Notes: generated by a model not told the origin, from the sequence alone. 64,000 nt of DNA from Heterohyrax brucei (GCA_028571685.1 CM053156.1:90275049-90339048), one strand, 5' to 3'. Shown: positions 43,285-55,509, numbered from the stretch's first letter. Translations and numbers: made by a program.

Positions 43285-43400
43285 TGTGGTAGGGTGTGGG
43301 GGTGACTGAAATGTCCTGTCACCTGGCCGTGGGGGCAGCCACACATCTGTACAAGTCACACGCCCTGGACCGAAGGGATGCAGGCAGCCGGTCTGGGGGC
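43285..43400 (+). repeat. L1 3' UTR piece
   Basis: ggtgtgggggtgactgaaat and ctggccgtgggggcagccac correspond to the common L1 3' UTR block; a similar block lies at 42790-42850. Confidence 0.55.
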
Positions 43401-43993
43401 ATGGGACTGCCACCAAGAAAAGGACACCGCCAAGCCTCCCTGAGGACTGGCCCTCTTACTCTCAGCCCGTGACCCCAGGCAGAAGCTACGGTGAGCTTGT
43501 GAAACCCTTTCTAGGACACCAGAGGAAAATGAAACGTGTTTTCAAACTTTTCTTTCCAAAATTATTTCCACTTGGCAATTAAACCACACAGAAAGGTATC
43601 GCTCCTGTCCTTTCTTCCTTGCATACACCAGTTACCCGATTCAAAGCTTTCTATTTAAAAAAAAGAAAGACACCACCAGGAAATGATCTCCAGGTTATAT
43701 TGCCAAGAGAAAGAAAACCCAGGTCCCAATCGGTATGTTACTGCCTGAGGTGTGTGAACAGAGAATACGTGTGTGCACGTGCGCGTACATGGGTGTGTGT
43801 GCCTGAGTGTGGGCGGGTGTCCCGGACAACTTTCACAGAGGGAGACACTGAAGGAACAAGCCGAAATGAATGGAAACGGTGCTCTGTCATGAGAGGGGAG
43901 ACAGCAGGAACAGAGGTGACAGCCGTGCTCTGAGAAGAATGTTTTGTGAAAAAACACTCGGCTTCCGAGCCACGACAACATCTGCTGTCGTTC

Positions 43994-44194
43994 ATTGCCG
44001 TCACGGCAACTCGGACTCAAGATGACGCCATGAAAACATCTGAACGACTCACAGCAACCCCACAGGGTTCCAAGGCTGTATTCTCGACAGAAGCAGACGG
44101 CCACATTTCTGTGACGAGCGGCCGGTGGGCAGGAAATGCCAACCTCTCAGGGTAACAGTCAAGCCCTTAACCACGGAGCCACCAAGGTCCTTCC
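43994..44194 (-). repeat. AfroSINE, minus strand, diverged
   Basis: attgccgtcacggcaactcg, then actcacagcaaccccacagg, aacctctcagggtaacagtc, and head ttaaccacggagccaccaag. Confidence 0.75.
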
Positions 44195-44794
44195 CTGCAA
44201 ATATCAATATACACAAAATACAAAACTCACACTGAAAACAAACCACTCAAACTGAACTGTCCATCAGGCTGGTACCACACCCACCCCCCCAGCCTCGGGG
44301 GCACATTCTAAAGACGGTCAACTGCCAAGGAAGCTTCAATTCCTCTGGTGCAGTTGTCACTGAGACGTGACGACACACTGGGGGACTAACCAAGTAAACA
44401 CCGGCGCATCAGGAAGATCCAAGACCTTCTGTGTACGAGAAGAGATACAATTACAGTTTCAAAAAATCTATGGAAAAACCTGAACCAGCCGTCTCAACTC
44501 CCTCCTTATAGCTTTTTCCTGGCCCCCTGCACAGAGCCCGGAGGACCGCGGAGGACCCCGGAGCCCAGCCCTGGTTTCCCAAACAGAAAGCTGGGACGAC
44601 CCACACATCTGGTGCGAGACAGCAGCGGACGCCCCAGCCGACAGGACAGAGCAGAAAGCCCCTAGGGAGGGTGGCAGGGCCAGCGTCTGGCAGCCTGCAT
44701 TGCCAACGCCACAGAGTAGGCACTAGAGAGACGCTTACCAATCAATTAACTGATATGTTTTTCAGCACTTAGTGCTGAGAGAATGAAGCCAAAC

Positions 44795-44968
44795 TCCACC
44801 CACTGCCACTGGGTCACGCCCACCTCACCGGGACCCCACAGGACGCAGCGAACCCCCAGCAGTTTCCTGGCTTCCATCTCTACAGGAGCAGATCATCAGG
44901 TTTCTCTCTTTGTGACCTTTCCAGTTTAATCACTGAACTACCCTACCAGGCTCCTTGCTGAGGAAACA
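44795..44968 (-). repeat. AfroSINE, long type, minus strand, diverged
   Basis: cactgccactgggtcacgcc, ctctacaggagcagatcatc, aggtttctctctttgtgacc, head tgaactaccctaccaggctc. Confidence 0.7.
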
Positions 44969-45123
44969 AGCTGACTCGAAAGACTCCTGATTACGGAGTT
45001 ACCTTACAATACATTAAAATCAACCCCAGACAGGTTACAGACTAGAAGAAAAACCTTTTTAGAAGCCCTGAAGGTAAGTTCAGGTGAACATTTAAGTAGT
45101 CTCGGGTGGGAGAAAACCTACCT

Positions 45124-45275
45124 CCCACCGCCATGGAGTCGATTCCCACTCACAGTGACCTTACAGACAGAGCAGACCCGCTCCACAGTTTCCACGGGGC
45201 GCCTGGCGGAAGCGAACTGCTGGCCTGCTGGTAAGCAGCTGTGGCTCTAAACCACTGCGCCACCGCGGTCTCCCC
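45124..45275 (-). repeat. AfroSINE, short type, minus strand
   Basis: ccaccgccatggagtcgatt, cacagtgaccttacagacag, ggcgcctggcggaagcgaac, head ccactgcgccaccgcggtct. Confidence 0.92.
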
Positions 45276-45284
45276 AAGGAGAGG

Positions 45285-45690
45285 CGCCAGTCTAAATCAC
45301 ACAGGCATCCAAGGAAATCACACCGTGGAGTATTACGCAGCAGAAAACAGGAACGACAACCCGGTACACGCCCCAACGCGGACGAACCCTGAAAAGTCTG
45401 GAGTCGGGGAAACACATCAGTCACAAAAGATGAGACGTGGCCTAGTCTCCCTTAAATCAAGTCACAAGATGAGCAAGTGCACGGAGACCACAGGTCACCA
45501 GGGTCGCCCAGGCGGGGGCGGGGCTCCTGCTTCCCGAGAGTCGGTTCACGGGGACGGCGACGGGAAAGGCAGCAACCACGACGGGATGGCTGCGCCCAGT
45601 CTCATCTGACTGCGGGCACCGAGTCTCACACCTGAAGAACGTCAGTTCTGCACGTGTACTACACATGGTATCCCTACCACTTTTTTAAAA
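45285..45690 (+). repeat. L1 3' region
   Basis: caccgtggagtattacgcag, gcggacgaaccctgaaaagt, cacacctgaagaacgtcagt. The 45500-45610 stretch is CpG-rich. Continues without its own poly(A). Confidence 0.65.
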
Positions 45691-45754
45691 TTACAGAGCC
45701 ATTCTTCGGAAGCGTCAACCGCCTCATGGTGTTCCCCTACCCACACACTGTCCT

Positions 45755-45960
45755 TACAGCCACTGTGTCACCCAAGTCAACCAGTCTCGCCCACCCCAAC
45801 AGCCGCCCAGCGCACCTGCAACAAGCCAGGCACACTCCCACCTGGAATGCTCTCCCCCAGACACTCAGGGGGCTCACTCCCGGTCCCCGTGTGGGCAGGC
45901 TGTCCCTACCCACCCCACTAAACAGCGCCCACCCTCCCTCTCCCTGTGGCTCCGACCACA
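45755..45960 (+). repeat. L2 fragment
   Basis: cccacctggaatgctctccc followed by ccagacactcagggggctca and tccc matches the L2 block ctggaatgctcttcccccaga...ggctcactccc. Ancient LINE. Confidence 0.65.
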
Positions 45961-46277
45961 GCCACACATTCCGGGTGTTGAAGCTGCATGAGAAGAGGCA
46001 TCCCCCTCGGTCACCCCAGCAAGCCAACAGGCCTGGCCCACAGCCGGCTCTCAGGCAACATATGGGAGTTCCCGAGTGGACACGACCTTCGCGACACGTC
46101 CACTAGCACCCCACTTCCAAGGAGACCTCAGGGCCATCACCAACAATGCACCACATGACCGCTTTTTCCCTGCCTCTCAGTGACGGGAAGACAGATTACT
46201 CTTCATCTCTTTTCCACGTTTTTGTCTTTACTAAGCTTCCGACAGTGAGTACATACCGCTCACTCAGAAAGACCCCC

Positions 46278-46436
46278 AAAAGGCCATTGCTGTAGAGTCA
46301 ATCCCAATTCACAGGGACCCTACAGGACAGAGCAGAACCGCCCCGACAGAGTTTCCGAGGAGCGTCAGGTGGATTCAAACAGCAACACTCCTGGTCAGCA
46401 GCCGTAGCACATGACCAACTGTACCCCCAGGCATCC
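46278..46436 (-). repeat. AfroSINE, short type, minus strand
   Basis: aggccattgctgtagagtca, gggaccctacaggacagagc, gagtttccgaggagcgtcag, gtcagcagccgtagcacatg. Confidence 0.93.
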
Positions 46437-47278
46437 TCTCAGAGGGACAGCAACAGTAACAACACCCTAAGTCCGTGGCAACGAGGACACGGCCACAGAC
46501 GCTACGTTTTGATACTCGTCCCCAGGGAACCAGCAGCCCCGGAGAAGCACGGCGGATCCAAGTGCCGCAAGTGGACCTCACGCTCCAGCCAAGCCTGTTC
46601 TCCCGTGAAGGCAGGGGAGAGGCTTCTGTTCAAACCCAGCGAAGACAGAACCCACCACGTAGCACAAACAGGCCCCTCACAGACAGCTGCTCACTGGCTC
46701 CCTGGGGAGGGGCAGTAACCTATTTTTACTGGCCTAACTCATCTCATGTGAAGACTCCTAAGGGCTCCCGCTCCCTGTGTCAGACACAAGAGGGAGGGGA
46801 GGCAGCCAGCGGGGACCCACAAGACAGCACACAGAGCTGCTTGTCACCAGCCCCACCAAGGCCAGTCCCTACTGCACCCTGGGTCAGAAGACAGTGACCA
46901 CTGGCATCTCGTGCAGATGAGTGTGACTGAGAACACAGGCTACACCTCTCACCACATCTAACACGCCCCTGAAACACACAACACCTGGGCAGGAAGAAAC
47001 ATAGGCACCCTGATCTTTTGTCCAGTTTTGCTGAAATGCAGTCTGCAGAAAACAGAATTCACCTGTTTCAGATGTGCGGTACATCACATGTTAGAAAATG
47101 TATACAGCTCCACAACTACAGCCACAGTCAAGAATTAAAACATTCCACCAACTTCAGAAGCCTCGTGCTGTCCCTGTCCTGGTAATCCTGTGCTGGTACC
47201 CCTGTGCTGCTGTCCCTGTCCATCCACTGGGTGAGGCAATTGCTATGGTAACTGTGTAGCTTTTCTTAGGACTTCAAA

Positions 47279-47432
47279 TGGTGGCTCACTGTTTAGGAGC
47301 TTGTCTGCGCATCTGAGAGCAGCAGCTGGAACCAGCTGCTCCCCGCCGACCCTGTGGGACACATCAGGACCGACTCGGGGCAGTTCTCCTCCGTCCTCTG
47401 GGGTCACTGTGCGTCCAAGTTAACTTGTCAGC
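47279..47432 (+). repeat. AfroSINE, diverged, inside the minus-strand L1
   Basis: gtggctcactgtttaggagc, aaccagctgctccccgccga, ggggcagttctcctccgtcc, gtcactgtgcgtccaagtta. Confidence 0.65.
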
Positions 47433-47492
47433 ACCGCTGTGCTACGGTTTTTTTGTTTCTGGAGTCTAGCTTTCTTCGCTTAGCAGGGTCCT

Positions 47493-47594
47493 GCAGCAGC
47501 CGCCCCCACTCTGGGCCTCATTCCCCAGGTGAGCCCATGCTCCCAGGGCTAACCCGGCTTCGCCACAGACAGGTCACCACCACTCTCCATCCTG
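47493..47594 (+). repeat. Duplicated 102-bp block, copy 1
   Basis: Begins gcagcagccgcccccactct and ends ccactctccatcctg. The same block occurs at 48908-49008 with about six differences. Not part of any family I recognise. Confidence 0.95.
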
Positions 47595-48907
47595 CTGGAG
47601 ATCACCCGTACCAGCGCCCACATCCGTCAAGCATTCCCTGGGACCAGTGAACAGGACTCTGGTACGGGCAGACACACTCCACGCTGTCAGCCAGTCACCA
47701 GCTGACAACATTCAAGTCATTTCCAGCACGAGGCTACTGCAAACACAGCTGCTGTGAGTGTCTCCATGCAAGCCTTCCGCGGTGCGGGTTTTCCCATCTC
47801 TTGATGCGGGATCGCTGGACACAGTAACGAACTTTTCAGAAACCAGCCGAGCTGTCTCTTCGTCAGTAGCCGCAGCACCGGGCTCGCCAACCGCCAGCAG
47901 CCCCACTCCCGCCCGGCGCACACCACGGTCAGCTGTCGCGGTAGCCAGGGCAGCGGGCGTGGGACTGTGTGGTGCTGCCCTGTGGTTCTGATTTGCATTT
48001 CCAATGATGCTGAGCTGATACGCTTCTGGGCTCGTGGGCCATTTGTACACCCCCATGGGCATCTGTCTATTCCAATCTTTTGCTTGTTTTTCACCTGAGT
48101 TGTCTGAATTTTTACTACTGAGTTGAATCAGCTCTTGACACAGAACAGACACTAGTTGTGTGTTAGATACAGATGTGTTCTCCCAGCCCCAGGGTAGCCC
48201 ATTCATTTTCTTAACGAGAAGTTTCCTTTCAATTCTGATGAAGTGTCAACTCTTCCTCTGTGGCATGTGCCATCTGTGCCTCATCTCAGAAACTGTCCCC
48301 AGTCCTGGCATAAAGACCACCGTGACATAGTTAGCACTTTGTCTATGTTCACTTTCTTTTCAGGGTGGTCACTAAGAGCGCAACAGGTTTCTCTCAGCAG
48401 GAACTCCGCTGGCGAGCGTCTGCAACCCCAGTGCTGGCCGAGGGCCCCGGTCGGCTCCCACGTCCGCCCCCTCGGCCTGGGCTCCGGGCTCCGGAGCCTG
48501 CAGTGGCATCCTCTCCAGCGGCTTGCTTCCTCTATGGGCTAAAAGCATGGGCACCTCTGACAGCTGACGAACAGGACCCAGGCCATCACTAAGGAGTCAG
48601 GCCTGCCCTCCCACATGCGCTCCTGTCAGACACGCAGGGGTGGGCGGGAAGACCACCGCAGGTTTCTTGTACTTTCTCCCTCTAGACGGGGCCCAGCAGG
48701 AAGACGGACATCATAAGCATAAGCTCACCCAGCAAGACGGGGCCAAGTCTTGGGTGGGTTCTCAGCCTGAGTACTGCACTCAGGGAGCCCTCCAAGGCAC
48801 AGTCCTCCTTCAGAGGCACCGGGCAGTAGGTCACAGGCAACAACCTGGTTACAAAAGGGACACCTGGCAGAGGCAGAGGCTGTGGGCCTTCTCGCTCTGC
48901 AGCGCAG

Positions 48908-49008
48908 GCAGCAGCCGCCCCCACTCTGGGCCTCATTCCCCAGGTGAGCCCATGCTCCCAGGGCTAACCCAGCTTTGCCACAGATGGTCACCACTACTCT
49001 CCATCCTG
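48908..49008 (+). repeat. Duplicated 102-bp block, copy 2
   Basis: Same orientation as copy 1, 1415 bp away. The first 60 or so bases are identical; differences cluster at CpG-derived transitions and one 2-bp indel. Confidence 0.95.
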
Positions 49009-49610
49009 ACGACATTACAGAACAACACGTGTACCAAATTTTAACAAAAACAGTGCGTCAAGGAAACCAGAGGGGCCTTTTTATAAGAACAACTACCACG
49101 GCATTCTCCTGTCTCCAGTGCCCTGGGGAGCCTCTGCGTCAAGAGCTGCCCCAGACCTACTCTTCTCCTGTCTCAAAGAAGTCCATCACGTCCACTAAGT
49201 CCCAGCTTCCTCAGAAGCGCGCTCTCTGCTCACACCCTCACAGGCCTGCCACCCCACATTCCCCTCCCTCGCCACCACACGCCCTGTCACCACAGCTAGG
49301 CAGGAGGATGCCTTCTAGAATTTGAGAAACGCTGAGTCAGCTCCCAGGGGCCGCTGAAATCCCAGTTCCTCTAGGACCTGGAACACTGAGTGGCCCTCTT
49401 CCCGAGTACTGCCGCAGGGTGACTCCCAACACCACGCCACCTCCTGACAGATTTAGACCCTGGCCTAGGGAAGGGATGTCTGCACCCACACCGTCACCTG
49501 CGTCTTCCCCGACTCCACTGCTGTTTTCCAGAATACCAATTCTTCCATCACCAGTCCATCAGCAGGAGAAAAAAGTTCCCACTGCAGGGAGTCAGGGGTC
49601 AATGCACCAC

Positions 49611-49670
49611 CCATGCTGCCACTGAGTGAACTTCAACTCACAGTGACCCCACAGCAGGAGCTGCCCGAGA
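49611..49670 (-). repeat. AfroSINE tail fragment, minus strand
   Basis: catgctgccactgagtgaac followed by ttcaactcacagtgacccca. Confidence 0.6.
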
Positions 49671-49682
49671 TAGCTGCCCACC

Positions 49683-49790
49683 GCACCTCTGCACCAGATG
49701 CCTACCGCCCTCAGCCGGGACGACCCCGCCACTGACCCCTCAGAGCAGGAGTGAGCCCGGCCCCTGCAGCTGACAGGTCCCCAAAGGACC
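49683..49790 (+). repeat. Local duplication, copy 1
   Basis: gcacctctgcaccagatgcc, ccactgacccctcagagcag, gctgacaggtccccaaagga. Repeated at 50088-50190, 405 bp away, at roughly 80-85% similarity by eye. Confidence 0.8.
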
Positions 49791-49844
49791 AGGGCCCGCG
49801 ATGACAGGCGGCGGCTGAGCTACTCCTGTGGGGTCACTGTGAGA

Positions 49845-49905
49845 GAGCACAACTCACCAGGAAGGTTTCCAAGGAGGATCTCTTGGTTAGCAGCTGCACC
49901 CCCAG
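49845..49905 (-). repeat. AfroSINE middle fragment, minus strand
   Basis: ggaaggtttccaaggaggat followed by ctcttggttagcagctgcac. It may be the head part of the copy whose tail is at 49611, split by the local duplication. Confidence 0.6.
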
Positions 49906-50087
49906 AGATGAGGCTTGCACCCCGAGCCCCAACACTCCTACCAGACCCTGGAGCCCAGGCCCTCTGGCCTGGACCGCACTGTCTGCCCCAGCTTGAGAAC
50001 ACACTTCTGTTCTCAGCCCTCTCCATGACCTCAGTGCTGTACCCAGGCCTCACCCTGCAAACTGTCACCCCGTCACTGCGGCCCACA

Positions 50088-50190
50088 GCACGTCTGTACC
50101 AGACACCTATGCCCTCAGCTGGGACAACCCCACCACTGATCCCTCAGAGCAGGAGTGAACCTGGACCCCTCGTGTGACAGGTCCTCGAAG
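50088..50190 (+). repeat. Local duplication, copy 2
   Basis: gcacgtctgtaccagacacc, ccactgatccctcagagcag, tgtgacaggtcctcgaagac. Pairs with 49683-49790. Confidence 0.8.
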
Positions 50191-52375
50191 ACCACTGCCC
50201 ACACACCCAGAGAGACACCTCTGAGACTACCTTCCAAGGTCTCACACCAACGAGGACTGCTGGCGCGGTGGCGAGGCGCTCCGCTGCCGGCCCGGAGGCC
50301 AGCAGTCCTCGCTCCCCAGCGGCCCCGCGGGAGAGAAGGCCCGCCGTCTGCTCCAGTGCAGACGACGGCCGGCAGGGCCTCTCAGGCAGCGCTCCTCTGC
50401 CACAGGCGGCGGCTCCGAGCCAGAAGGGGGCCAGCAGCACCCCAGCCAGTCGGCCCCCGGACCTCACCGGCCCCCACCCTGGACGGTGACCCGGGCGCCC
50501 ACCCCAGGAGTCTCCTCAGCTCTCCGCCTTCTGTCCCAGGGGGCTCTCCCTCTATCATGCAGCCACACGTGCCAGCCTCCGGGGCCCACAGGCAGGGCCC
50601 TGGGCGCGTGGAGAGGCAGCCCTCAGGGTGGCTGGCTGGCTGCCACAATCACCCACCCCCCACAAGAGTGGGAGACGTACATGCTACAACCCCCCTGAGA
50701 AGCAGAGGACGGAAGACGGACTCCAGCAGCCGTGCTGACGAGGGGCAGACTCTGTGGTCCCGGGAAGAGCCGGGAAGAGCCGGGAAGGGCAGACAGCCGC
50801 AGCCTCGCAAGGACAGGGCCCGCGAGCTGGGTGGGAACGGAGCCACAGGGGCCGGACGAGTCCAGCGGGAGAAGGACAACCAGGGGGAAGACTCCTCCCT
50901 AGAAAGCCAGAGTGGCCACACGCTGGTGTCTGAGAGATCCGTCCCACCTGGCCTTGATGACCCAGAGCCGCAGGTGTGCGCCCCCTGACCCCACTGCACA
51001 GACACCCCACGGATGCCCCTACATAGCCCTCCAGCACCAGGCTCTGCTCCGGGCAGAAACTGACCCCACCCCTGGCTCCAAGAGCACCTCGGGGCTGAGG
51101 AGGCGGGTCTCCCAACAGACAGCGTGCAAGATTGGACCACCAAACACCAAGAAGAGGCGCCTGGCTATGCTTCGGACAACCACTGGACTGGACAGGAAGA
51201 CACAGTGACACTGGCGGCGAGCGTGCTTCCTGGCTTAAATGCACACCAAGGCTACCCAAGCAGCTCCTGTCCAGCGGGGGGATGAGGGACAGAGGGACAG
51301 GAGCAGGCTGCGTGGACAGAGAAACACAGGGCGCACAGGAGGAGTGAGCTGGCACAGGCGCGGGGACGCAGCTGCACCTGCAGGGTAGGGTGACTGGGAG
51401 GTTTTATGTGGCAAACTGATTTTGATGGTCAACCCGTACTTACAGTTCAATAAGGTTTTTTTCCAAAAGAGCTAAAAAAAGGAAATGGCTCCTGAGAAAT
51501 CAGCAGTGGTCTCTCAGGGCAGGAAGAGGGCAGCTGAGGAGCAGGGGATGACCGGAGGAGTGACACCTGGGCACCTGGGCCCCTGGGCCCCAGAGGGAGG
51601 GAATGGGAGGGCGCGCCCCGCCCCACGCACCCACAGCCCGCACCTGCCGGTAAGGAGGGCAAGCAGGGCTCCTGGGCACTCCTCAGGCAGCGTGAGTGCC
51701 AGGGGCACCGGGCGCACCAAGCCCACAGAGGCCGATCTGCCCAGAACAGCCCTGCCTACGCTCTGCTGTGGGAGCTTCAGGTCCCAGTGTCCTCCTCCTC
51801 TCGCTCCCAGACCATCCAGTGTGAGGTGAGGACGGGTCTCCACAGGTGGGCCTGCGGAAGGGAAGGCTGATGCTTCTAGGAGACCCCGGGGTCCCGGACA
51901 GCAGAGGCCTGGACAGGAGCATCAACACTCTCCACAGGCCACACACGGGCAGCGAGCCACTGCCATCAGGGCCATGGAGTGACCACTCTGTCAACACACA
52001 GTCAGCATCCCACGGTCTTCCCAGCAGGTGTCTGCAGCCGACGACCCCAAAGACGAGGCTGGGTGGTGTGACAAGATGCACTGCTCTAGGGTGCGCAAGA
52101 AGAGGCCGTGAGCTCCACTGCCAGGTCGGCTGAGGGGTGGTGGGCAGGGGCCACAGCACCCTAGCCTTGTGTGGGGTGAGGGACTGCCTACACAAACGAA
52201 AGCAGGCTAGGCAGGGGCCAAGGACAGTGACTAATCCAATCCCATGCACCTGAGAGCCAAATCCTCTTTCCTGTCTTCCTCCACAGCCCCACCCATTCAC
52301 CCAGCCATGGCCAGGAGAGTTCCAGGAGACTCAATGACTCAGGTCCCAGGCATCCCAGCACCCTGCACCCTGCTC
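50191..52375. other. GC-rich unrecognised intronic sequence
   Basis: 50255-50480 is CpG-rich and could be a small CpG island. A 10-bp word (gggaagagcc) is tandemly repeated about three times at 50761-50789. A 277-codon frame (50155-50988) is attributed to GC content. Confidence 0.5.
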
Positions 52376-52548
52376 CTGACGCCGAGGTGCAGAGGGCCAC
52401 GCCACGCTCACGCCTGACGCCGAGGTGCAGAGGGCCACGCCACACTCACGCCTGGCGCCGAGGTGCAGAGGGCCACGCCACGCTCACGCCTGGCGCCGAG
52501 GTGCAGAGGGCCACGCCACGCTCACGCCTGGTGCCGAGGTGCAGAGCC
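52376..52548. repeat. 38-bp minisatellite, about 4.5 copies
   Basis: Unit ctgacgccgaggtgcagagg followed by gccacgccacgctcacgc. Copies are nearly identical, and one has a CpG-to-CpA change. Confidence 0.95.
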
Positions 52549-53124
52549 GAACAACACAGCCCCAGTACTGACCCTCAACTTGCTTCTAAAACTAAGTTCA
52601 CATCCACAGCCAGGACCAGAAGTATAACCAGGAGCCACCACCTTGGCAGGAGCTGCCTAGCACCCTTAAGCTGGAACCACAGGAACCCTGGAGTCCTTAA
52701 ATGGACAGGCAACAAGCAGAGGACAGAACAGGTAAGGACCAGCAAAGAACCCAGACCGGGGGCTGTGGTCACAGGGGGACACCTGAGTCGCTGAGGCCTC
52801 ATCTTCCCCATCTCTGAGGCTCTGTCTGGCATGAGCCAAGACATGCCACTGAGCATCCCCTGAAAAAGACCACGCACTGTGGGTTTTCTTTAAGGAAGTT
52901 TTAAAACACAGACAAGTAAAACAATAAAATCAGCACCCAGGTTCAACCCATCAAAAAAAAATGCCTGCTAAAAATTATCACTGCATCAAATCTCAAAGAG
53001 AAATGAATGATTACAGGTACACTGATCCCAGACCTACTCCCACAGAGCAGCCTCCTAGGAGCAACTGCTACTGAGAGTTTGGGGTATACCCACAGGACAG
53101 CTTTCCGTCCTCTTACCTGACCTA

Positions 53125-54345
53125 CACACATGCACAGACTAGTACACCTACGAAAAAGAACAGCACTGCCGCAGCCCCACACGTGTGCACAGAATAGTGC
53201 ACGCATGAACAGGGACAGCACCACCGCAGCCCCACACGTGTGCACAGAATAGTGCACGCATGAGCAGGGACAGCACCGCCGCAGCCCCACACATGTGCAC
53301 ACACTAGTACATGCATGAGCAGGGACAGCACCGTCGCAGCCCCACACATGTGCACACACTAGTACATGCATGAGCAGGGACAGCACCGCCGCAGCCCCAC
53401 ACGTGTGCACACACTAGTACATGCATGAGCAGGGACAGCACCGCCGCAGCCCCACACGTGTGCACACACTAGTACATGCATGAGCAGGGACAGTGCCGCC
53501 GCAGCCCACACATGTGCACACACTAGTACATGCATGAGCAGGAACAGCACTGCCGCAGCCCCACACGTGTGCACAGAATAGTGCATGCATGAGCAGGGAC
53601 AGCACCGCCGCAGCCCCATACATGTGCACACACTAGTACATGCATGAGCAGGGACAGCACTGCCGCAGCCCCACACGTGTGCACAGAATAGTACATGCAT
53701 GAGCAGGGACAGCACCGCCGCAGCCCCACACGTGTGCACACACTAGTACATGCATGAGCAGGAACAGCACTGCCGCAGCCCCACACGTGTGCACAGAATA
53801 GTGCATGCATGAGCAGGGACAGCACCGCCGCAGCCCCACACGTATGCAGAGAATAGTACATGTATGAGCACGGATAGCACTGCTGCAGCCCCACACATGT
53901 GCACACACTAGTACATGCATGAGCAGGGACAGCACCGCCGCAGCCCCACATGTGTGCACAGAATAGTGCATGCATGAGCAGGGACAGCACCGCCGCAGCC
54001 CCACACGTGTGCACACTAGTGCATGCATGAGCAGGGACAGCACCGCCACAGCCCCACACGTGTGCACAGAATAGTACATGCATGAGCAGGGACAGCACCG
54101 CCGCAGCCCCACGTGTGCACAGAATAGTACATGTATGAACAGGGACAGCACTGCTGCAGCCCCACGTGTGGACACAGTAGTACATGTATGAGCAGGGACA
54201 GCACCGCCGCAGCCCCACACACGTGCACAGAATAGTACATGTATGAGCAGGAACAGCACCGCCGCAGCCCCACACGTGTGCACACACTAGTACATGTATG
54301 AGCAGGGATAGCACCGCCGCAGCCCCACACGTGTGGACCAGTACA
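53125..54345. repeat. 55-bp minisatellite, about 22 copies, palindrome-rich
   Basis: Unit cacacgtgtgcacacactag, then tacatgcatgagcagggaca, then gcaccgccgcagccc. Each full unit contains ACACGTGT, GTGCAC and TGCATGCA or ATGCAT; about half carry ACTAGT in place of a cagaatag variant. The period alternates slightly (single-base indels), which rotates the frame and yields open frames of up to 283 residues on the minus strand. Confidence 0.97.
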
Positions 54346-55509
54346 TGTATGAACGCAGCATGCTGAGTGCACACTCCATCCTAGCAACACATGCCAAGCT
54401 TCAGCGCGTGTCATCCCTGCACTTTCAGGCGTCCGCACGCATCTGCGATCCAACCGTGTGAACACACAGCAAGGTGCACTGTAAGTCCTCACTCAGGCCC
54501 CACAGAGCTGGCCACACAGAGCCATCTGGTCAGGGTTCGTCCCGCTGGAGAGAAACCACCTCCCCATCTCCCAGGCTAGGCCTGGGGATCTGCAGGCTGG
54601 GAGCCAGGCCTGGGTCCACACTGCAGTGCCCTTCAGAGCACGAGACCACCAAGGCAGGTCTGCAGACCAGCGAGAGTGGTCACCGAGGCCACCCACGCTG
54701 GGACCCTGGGGCAGCCAGGCTGGGGGGCCCAACGGCTGACGGGCCAGGGCACTCGGGGGGTCAGTGGGGCTGCGGCGTCGCCCCAGACAATGCGTCCCCA
54801 CCACTCCAAGCCCAGTCCAGAGCGCCAGCACGGGGGCAGTGGACTGAGACCGCCCCCCTTCGCCAGCTGAGATGCAGGCCCTCAGACTGCTCGGCCCGGC
54901 AGGGGTCAGAGGCGCAAACACTGTGTGGCAGGGAGGCAGGCCCTGGTCCCTGCAGCCACTGTCCATCGCAACACGGTGCCCGGGGGGGCTAGAATCCAGG
55001 CGGGAGCACACAGACGACCTCCCATGACCACTGGGCTCCCCGGCCGCACAGGGGAGTGCAGGCTCAGTCCATCTGGAGGCCGCTCTCACACAGCACTCTG
55101 GGGCTTTCTGAGCAGCGTTCTGGATGGAGTGTCTGAACTGTTAAAAACAACCAGCCAGAATGAGGAAATCTCAGGGGGCCCAAAGCCGAAGAGAGCAGGT
55201 ACAGTGTTGTGTGGGGACCACTGCCAGGGAAAGGGGTGGCTACTGACTTCCTGTGTGAAACCCACCCTCCGTTTGTGCGGCCCCCAGCCCCTGCAGCAGA
55301 CACTGTTGGCGGTTCCCAAACAGCCAGCAGTCCACCAGGACCGGAGCTAGCTGGCTCTTGGCAGACCACAAGCCCCAGCAGAGGGCTGACCTCAAGCCAG
55401 CACTCCGTTTGCTGACCTGCTGATGGCCCCACCCAAGCCCACCCTGGCCTTAGAGTCCCTGTGACAGAGCTGGCTGGGTGTCTAGCAAAGTCCCCAGTTC
55501 CCTTAACAG

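Larger units (their letters stand above)
47100..48350 (-). repeat. L1 3' region, minus strand
   Basis: In plus-strand reading: gagtctagctttcttcgctt, ggctactgcaaacacagctg, ggttctgatttgcatttcca, gccatttgtacacccccat, tctattccaatcttttgc, ttctcccagccccagggtag. These are reverse-complement L1 landmarks in proper order. It is the only clear minus-strand L1 in the window and hosts a SINE and a 102-bp duplicated block. Confidence 0.85.

Noticed and set aside
50155-50988. 277-codon plus-strand frame
   Set aside because: Lies in CpG/GC-rich sequence and begins in a duplicated block; no domain or conserved motif.
53523-54374. 283-codon Cys-rich minus frame
   Set aside because: By-product of the 55-bp minisatellite; frame rotates with the repeat.
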